From Dasyornis broadbenti (taxonomy: Eukaryota > Chordata > Aves > Passeriformes > Dasyornithidae), in assembly GCA_013397935.1 (NCBI GenBank), contig VZRN01005001.1:898268-962267 (forward strand): 64,000 nucleotides of DNA. Direction: 5' to 3'. How positions within the stretch are numbered: the stretch's first letter is position 1; each line of letters begins with the position of its first letter. The notes beneath the pieces are model-generated. The model did no database searches. It saw only the letters and a program-made list of their open reading frames with translations, and was not told where the DNA came from. Of this stretch, positions 58,741-64,000 are shown in pieces. A program made the translations under genes and the position numbers.

Positions 58741-61120
58741 GTAAGCGAGGGAGCTCCCTGGTGATGGCTGGGCTTGACAGCTTGGTTTGTCACCCTCCTC
58801 CTAACGTGCATCATTTTGAAACGTCTTTTTTTCCACTTCCCTCCCTCTTTTCGCCTCCCTTTTCCTCTCTGCATCACCTTTTGCCCCAACTCCCCTCACA
58901 TTCAGCAACCCAGCCATGTCTCCGCTGACTGAGGGCTGCAAACCCCAGAGCTTGCCCTGATGGATGCAAATCCAAAGCCCCTGCTGTGACACGGCTTCAT
59001 GCACTTACTTGGGCAGCTTTATGTTTACTGCTGTTCCCTCCAATTCCAGCCCTTCTTTTATCTGTGCCCAGACCATGTGCTGGATTTAATATTTTATGAG
59101 CCGCGAACCATCCTACACTGATCTGGCTCCACACACGGGAGAAGAAATTGAGTTCTCTTCTCCTAGTTCATCCCTCTAAAGCCAGATAACATCTCTCAGC
59201 CATTTACTGGCTCTCTCTGGAGCCCAGCCTCCGAGGAGAGGAGGCTGGGACTGGGCACTGTAAATAATTTGCGTTCACAAATGAGAGCTGTTGGCTGCTC
59301 CTGGAGTGTTGAGGGGATGGAAGGGATCTTTCAGACCTGATGCGCAGGATGGGTCTCCTGGGGGTGTTTTGTGGTGCTTTCTCCTGCTAAATGTCCTGGA
59401 CATGTGCCCCAGCCCAGGAAACTCTGCAGGTGTTTTTGCTCTGAAACTCGGATTCAGTCTGATCTACATCTCTTTTTTTTTTTTTTCCTTCAGAAAGGAG
59501 AGGTGAGTGCTGGTGCACCCCTGAGGTGTTTGGTTCTCTCAGCTGCCCTCCAAGCGATGCAAACCTGCAGGAACTCCCTGGGATTTATATCCCGGGTCAA
59601 CAGCCGGTGCCGCTGTGTCAGACGTGACACAGAGCCCAGCCAGAGCCCCTGGGCCCACAGCCACCCCTCAGGGAAAGGAGCAGGGGTGGGGTGGCTGATG
59701 TTCTCTGGTGGATGAACCCATCCTGTGGCACCCCTGTAGTGCCTCTGGCCCAAAGAATCCCTTTCCCCTGTCCAAACCAGGGCTGTTGTACCAGGGCAGA
59801 GCTCTCAGAAAGGTGACGAAGACTCTGGGGTGAAGGCAGGAGCTGAAGCAGGGCTGTGCTCAGCTCTGGGAGCTGCTGTGGTGCTGGATTCCTTCCCCTC
59901 TGCCTGCATCTCTATTCCCTGGCAGCTACAGCTCCCAGGCTGACTCTGGATCGCTCCCAGGAGGGATCAGGATGCTGCCGGGAGCTGCCCTGTCTGCTCT
60001 GTCAGAGGAATCACCTCTCACTCCCAGCTCCTCTCCCGGTTGGCAGAGCCCGGCGTGAGGGCTGCGGGCTGGAATCGAGGCAGATAGCAGCTTATTACTG
60101 CTTAACTTCCCTTCTGCTAACCAGCAGCTCCCGCTGTCAATAAAGCAGCCATCAGAGCTGCTAATAGGCTTTCCCGGGAGGAGAGAGGTGCGAGGCAGGG
60201 GCTGATGGCTTTGGGAGGACTAATAATGGAGGGAAAGAGGACTTGACACGCTGCTAACGAAGCCGTGGCAGATGTTTCGCTTTCTCCGACTTCTGTTTCT
60301 TCCAAAATAATTCACCTGGCAGAAGGAAAACAAGATTTCCTCTCTTAATCCGGCTGAGCCCTCCGTGTCTGGGCTGGGTCTGTGTGTCCGCCCACCCATT
60401 CCACGCACACTGGGAGCCCTGCGTCTTCCCAGCTCCCCAAATTCCGGGAAGCAGCATCCCTGTCCCACCTGCTGCCCTGCTGGATCCGTGACAAGCCCAG
60501 CACAGCCAGCACTGGTGGTTCCAGCCCCGTCTGGCTGCCTGTTGATCAGAAATGCCCAAAGCTTCTGGCTGCTGCAGCTGTTCCTGCCTCTGCCCAGCCT
60601 CACCAGCACGGGGTCATCTTGTTCTTGCCTTCATCTCTCCTAATTAATTACCTGGTGACACATCCGTGATGGATTCACAGCCCAGGGTGGGGGTCCAGCA
60701 GGGGCTGTGCAGTCCTGGATCATCCCCTGTGTCCCTGCCTGCCTGCAAAGCCTCCTCCCCGCCTGCCAGCCCAGGGCCCGGCTGCAATTAGTGCCCCAGC
60801 TAATTAGGTTGAACTCACACGGAAGGTTTCCTGTGCTGTAATCACAGCCCCCGTTGCCTTTCGCTGAGTGGCTCAGCAAGACTTTTCCTGATCCACTCCT
60901 TCCCGTGGCTTTTCGTTGCTGTGATAATTATTTTCCTCTGTTGCTGCACAAATCCCACCCTCCCCTCTTGACTCCAGTGGTGCTTCGGCAGTTTTATTGG
61001 GATATATTCCACTTTCTGCCTGCTGTGCGCTTCACTCCACAGGCCCTTTATCGCAGATTTACTTGTTTTCATTTCTATTTCCTCTTTAATTATATTTTCT
61101 TTCCTCCTCCCCACGCTCAG
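58741..61120 (+). other. GRIK4 intron 3
   Basis: A 2380-base GT...AG intron with no recognised repeat or gene. The final 120 bases form a long pyrimidine-rich acceptor region. A short T run lies at about 59471-59486. Confidence 0.9.
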
Positions 61121-61286
61121 GTTCCTCACTTCAAAGTGGCTCCGGAGGAGTTCCTGAAGCTGCAGCTGCAGAGGTTCACCACCCTCAACCTCCACCCCAG
61201 CAACACCGACATCAGCGTGGCCGTGGCGGGGATCCTGAATTTCTTTAACTGCACCACCGCCTGCCTCATCTGTGCCAAAGCTGAAT
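61121..61286 (+). CDS. GRIK4: GRIK4 coding exon 4 (amino-terminal domain)
   Basis: The acceptor is cctccccacgctcAG (61119-61120), behind a long T/C-rich tract, and the donor is gtgagt at 61287. The exon is 166 bp, in phase 0 and out phase 1. It encodes residues 116-170 and the first base of Cys171: VPHFKVAPEEFLKLQLQRFT, then TLNLHPSNTDISVAVAG, then ILNFFNCTTACLICAKAE. VPHFKVAPEE continues the preceding GEKE as in all KA-type subunits. N158-C-T160 is a potential N-glycosylation sequon. LKLQLQRF differs at three positions from the mammalian form I recall, otherwise conservation is near complete. The following exon (expected to start GC then leucines) is not in the window, so the gene is truncated at the right edge. 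Confidence 0.97.
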
Positions 61287-64000
61287 GTGAGTCTTTGCCA
61301 GGCTGGCTTTGCCTGCCCCTCTGTTTTATCTCCTTTCTGTTCGGGGCTCACTGGGGAAGCTCCCAGGTCCTCGTGTCTCTGTTCAGAGCAGCCTTTTCCA
61401 CTCCAGAGCAGTTTCTCCACCCTGTTGCCCCATGGAGGTGTTTTTCAGAGGAGGAAAGGGAATGGGAAGAGATACCCCTGCCTCCTGTTTGACCATCTGA
61501 AGAGTGTTTTGCTTCCACAGATGGGGTTTGGAATTAGAAAAAAAAAAAATTTAAAAAGGCTTGGGCCTGTTTCTGGAGATTATTTTTATTCAAGCAAAGC
61601 ATTTTGAAATATGCCTGTCCCAGAGCCACGTGCAGTTTGTGGCCTAAAAGCAGGATTTGATTAATGGTCACCACAGTGCACACCCTCCTGGGCTCTGCAG
61701 CCGTACAGCTGCTGGTCATGGTGCACCTGGGTGCTGGAGTTTCCACCTCAGGAGGGCCACATCCACCCCAGCAGGGCCACATCCACCCCAGCAGGGCCAC
61801 ATCCACCTCAGTAGGGCCTTATTGACCTGATCAGGGCCACATCCACCCCAGCAGGGCCTTATTGACCTGATCAGGGCCCTATCCACCTCAACAGGGCCCT
61901 GTCCACCCCAGCAAGGCCACATCCACCTCAGCAGGGCCATATTGACCTGATCAGGGCCATATCCACCCCAGCAGGGCCCTGTCCACTCCAGCAGGGCCAT
62001 ATTGACCTGATCAGGGCCCTGTCCACCCCAGCAGGGCCATATTGACCTGATCAGGGCCACATCCACTCCAGCAGGGCCCTGTCCACTCCAGCAGGGCCAC
62101 ATCCACGTCATCAGGGCCACATCCACCCCAGCAGGGCCATATTGACCTGATCAGGGCCCTATCCACCTCAACAGGGCCCTGTCTACCCCAGCAGGGCCAT
62201 ATCCACCCCAGCAAGGCCCTGTCCACTCCAGCAGGGCCACATCCACGTCATCAGGGCCACATCCACCCCAGCAGGGCCATAAACCACCCCAGCAGAGCTC
62301 CTGGTGTGGCAGGAGCAGGCCCTGCACCCCTATGGTTGGAGGAAAGCGCATCCTGTGCTTCCTGAGGTCGCTGTGCAGTAAATGTAGGGTGGCCACACCA
62401 ATTCTGCTTTTATTTCCCTCTACCACATCCATCAGCTCTGGGGTTTGCCAGACAAACCAGCCTGGAAGAGGGGCTTTGGAGAGGAACATGGATGCAGGCA
62501 GAGCTTTGGGAATGCTGCTCTCTGGAGAAGGAAAGGCAGATCATTCCCAGTTAGCCCTGGGCAAACTCCCCACCAGCAGCTGGGCGAGTAATGCAGTGTT
62601 GTAGGATATTCCTGCACAGGGACACAAGGAACAGGAATGTCTTCGCCTCTCCTTTGTGCTTTCTGTGCCCTGAGGGCAGCAGGCACTCAGTGAAGTCAGT
62701 AAATTACCTTCAGTGAGCATGTTCACATCTAGCCCAGGAAAGGCCCTCGCTCAAAATGATGCAATTAAAATCATGCAAATGGTCTCCCACATCGCTTCTA
62801 GAGCCGGAATTTTTCATTGTATAGCCTTAACCTTAAGCAAGAAGGGAAGGAAAGATAATTAGGTTTTCTCTGCTGCCATGCCCGAGGCTCAGGGCTCTGA
62901 TGCCAGGAGCTCACAGGGCTCTTCACCCCTGCCCTGCTCCCCACTCCTGGGCCAAAACGGGCAGGAGCCTCCCACTGGGATTAATATGATTTCCATTTAG
63001 CTGGATCAAACCCTTTTACCTGAAGCAATCCAATTTATTTCACCCTGGTGCTGCTGGATAACTCAATATTTAGGATTTGTTGAGACCCAGACCCAGGGAA
63101 GTGGGGCAGGAGCCTTTCATCCATCCTGGATGGATGCTGTTTGTGCTCAGCAAGGACCTGATCTGAGCCAGGCTCGAAGCCCAACACACCCTGAGTGTAA
63201 CAGAGCCCAGACAAGGCATTAATTGAGCTCCATGTAGGAGCACAAACCCTGATTTTCCCTCAGGACATGCACTGCTCCTAAGCACAGTCCTTAAACAACT
63301 AACTCGAGGCGTTCCAGGCTTTTGGAAGGTTCCCTTGAGGCAGCTGAGGGGAGCATATGAGCTGCCTGCTCATCAGTGAGGAAATGCTGTTTTGAGGGAT
63401 GTTATTATTTAGATCCCAGGAGGGGCAAGTTGGAGCTGCTTTGGTTTAAGTGCAAGGCTGTGTGATGGGACTCCTGGGTCCTACCCTGCCACACTCACGC
63501 TGTCACATCCTTCCTCTGGGGACTGGCTGTGATTTCCCCTGGCAGAAGCAGAAAATGACCCTTAAAGCCAAAGAACTTGGGGCAGCCTAAGCGTAGCACC
63601 ACGGGGAATGTCAAATGTAATGCCATGAATAGAATGAGATTTGTGACTCTGATGAACAGGATGAGATTATCTGACTCAGTTTCTCTGTGATGTTCGATAA
63701 TTAGCTGGTTTGGGAACTGCTCTGGAAGGTTTTGTGTGATTCCACAGAAACCTTAACCCAAAAAGGCAAAGAGAGACTGCACGGATTTCTCTTAGGATCT
63801 TCTCTGATTGCCAGAGGGGAGGGAATAGCATGCACTGCTTGGGAAGGGAGACCAGGGCACCAAAGGTCCAAGGTCTTGGGCACATCCCTGATCCCCTTTT
63901 TTTTTTGAATTCAAACACCCAAGGAGAGGTTTGAAGCAATGGTGCTGGGATTAAAAGGGAGGCTGGAGGATGGGAATGTTCTGTTCCCATCAATCAGGAC
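61287..64000 (+). other. GRIK4 intron 4 (partial)
   Basis: Starts at a gtgagt donor and continues past the window. It contains the 20-bp minisatellite at 61752-62294. From 62295 to 64000 I see only unique non-coding sequence. Confidence 0.85.
61752..62294. repeat. 20-bp minisatellite, about 27 copies
   Basis: The unit is AGGGCCACATCCACCCCAGC, with a second common variant AGGGCCATATTGACCTGATC. The - strand stays open across it (GPCWGG-type repeats), an effect of the stop-free unit. Lies about 470 bases after the exon 4 donor. Confidence 0.96.

Noticed and set aside
52313..61286. Assignment to GRIK5 (GluK5/KA2)
   Set aside because: Exon 2 and exon 4 residues (DDPMECSRGERL, NRINRAPER, QRFTTLNLHPSNTD) are GluK4-type; GluK5 differs at many of these positions.
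61752..62294. Regularly spaced short repeats as a CRISPR array
   Set aside because: Units are contiguous with no unique spacers, and the host is a vertebrate.

Overview
This is vertebrate nuclear DNA, almost certainly from a bird. The evidence is at least a dozen 5'-truncated CR1 LINE fragments, no Alu/L1/B-type SINEs, and a GC-moderate sequence rich in minisatellites, as is typical of avian microchromosomes. CR1 tails show the usual form: an ATTCTGTGAT-like 3' end and a core like GGTTGGAAGGGACCTT. Single-N joints, a poly-G-bounded gap and a duplicated contig end show that this is a draft assembly.

The only gene I can support is the 5' part of GRIK4 (kainate receptor subunit GluK4/KA1) on the + strand. 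Four coding exons are visible: 210-341 (start codon at 260, signal peptide), 52313-52477, 58643-58740 and 61121-61286. All have canonical AG/GT borders, and the phases join without error (1, 1, 0, 1). Together they encode residues 1-170 plus one base of codon 171: the signal peptide and the first lobe of the extracellular amino-terminal domain. Coding intron 1 is about 52 kb and fills most of the window, introns 2 and 3 are 6.2 and 2.4 kb, and intron 4 runs off the right edge. The promoter and any upstream non-coding exons lie outside the window to the left; the ligand-binding and channel exons lie to the right.

Layout. 1-1000: first coding exon followed at once by a ~80-bp tandem array. 1.6-9 kb: a ~210-bp tandem duplication, two CR1 fragments, a GAT microsatellite and an 18-bp minisatellite. 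9.6-17.6 kb: three solo LTRs of one family, each exactly 368 bp and each with its own 6-bp target duplication. 25.1 kb: an assembly gap. 26.8-27.6 kb: a large inverted repeat. 29.8-34.1 kb: CR1 fragments, including a head-on fusion of two, two short-period arrays and a 61-bp poly-T. 34.6-37.4 kb: a duplicated contig end, most likely an assembly artefact. 38.1-39.9 kb: an unclassified repeat pair and a ~358-bp (TTCTC)n run ending at an N. 43.3-49.1 kb: three sense CR1 fragments and a ~43-bp minisatellite. 52.3-61.3 kb: exons 2-4 with two antisense CR1 fragments and one more between them. 61.75-62.29 kb: a 20-bp minisatellite in intron 4.

I found no second gene, tRNA, rRNA, CRISPR array or prokaryotic feature. 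The longer open frames in the intron are explained by tandem repeats or chance. I did not find an undescribed biological system. The most informative observations are the LTR trio, the inverted repeat, the head-on CR1 junction, the upstream ORF that overlaps the GRIK4 start, and the assembly artefacts that would mislead a reader of this locus.
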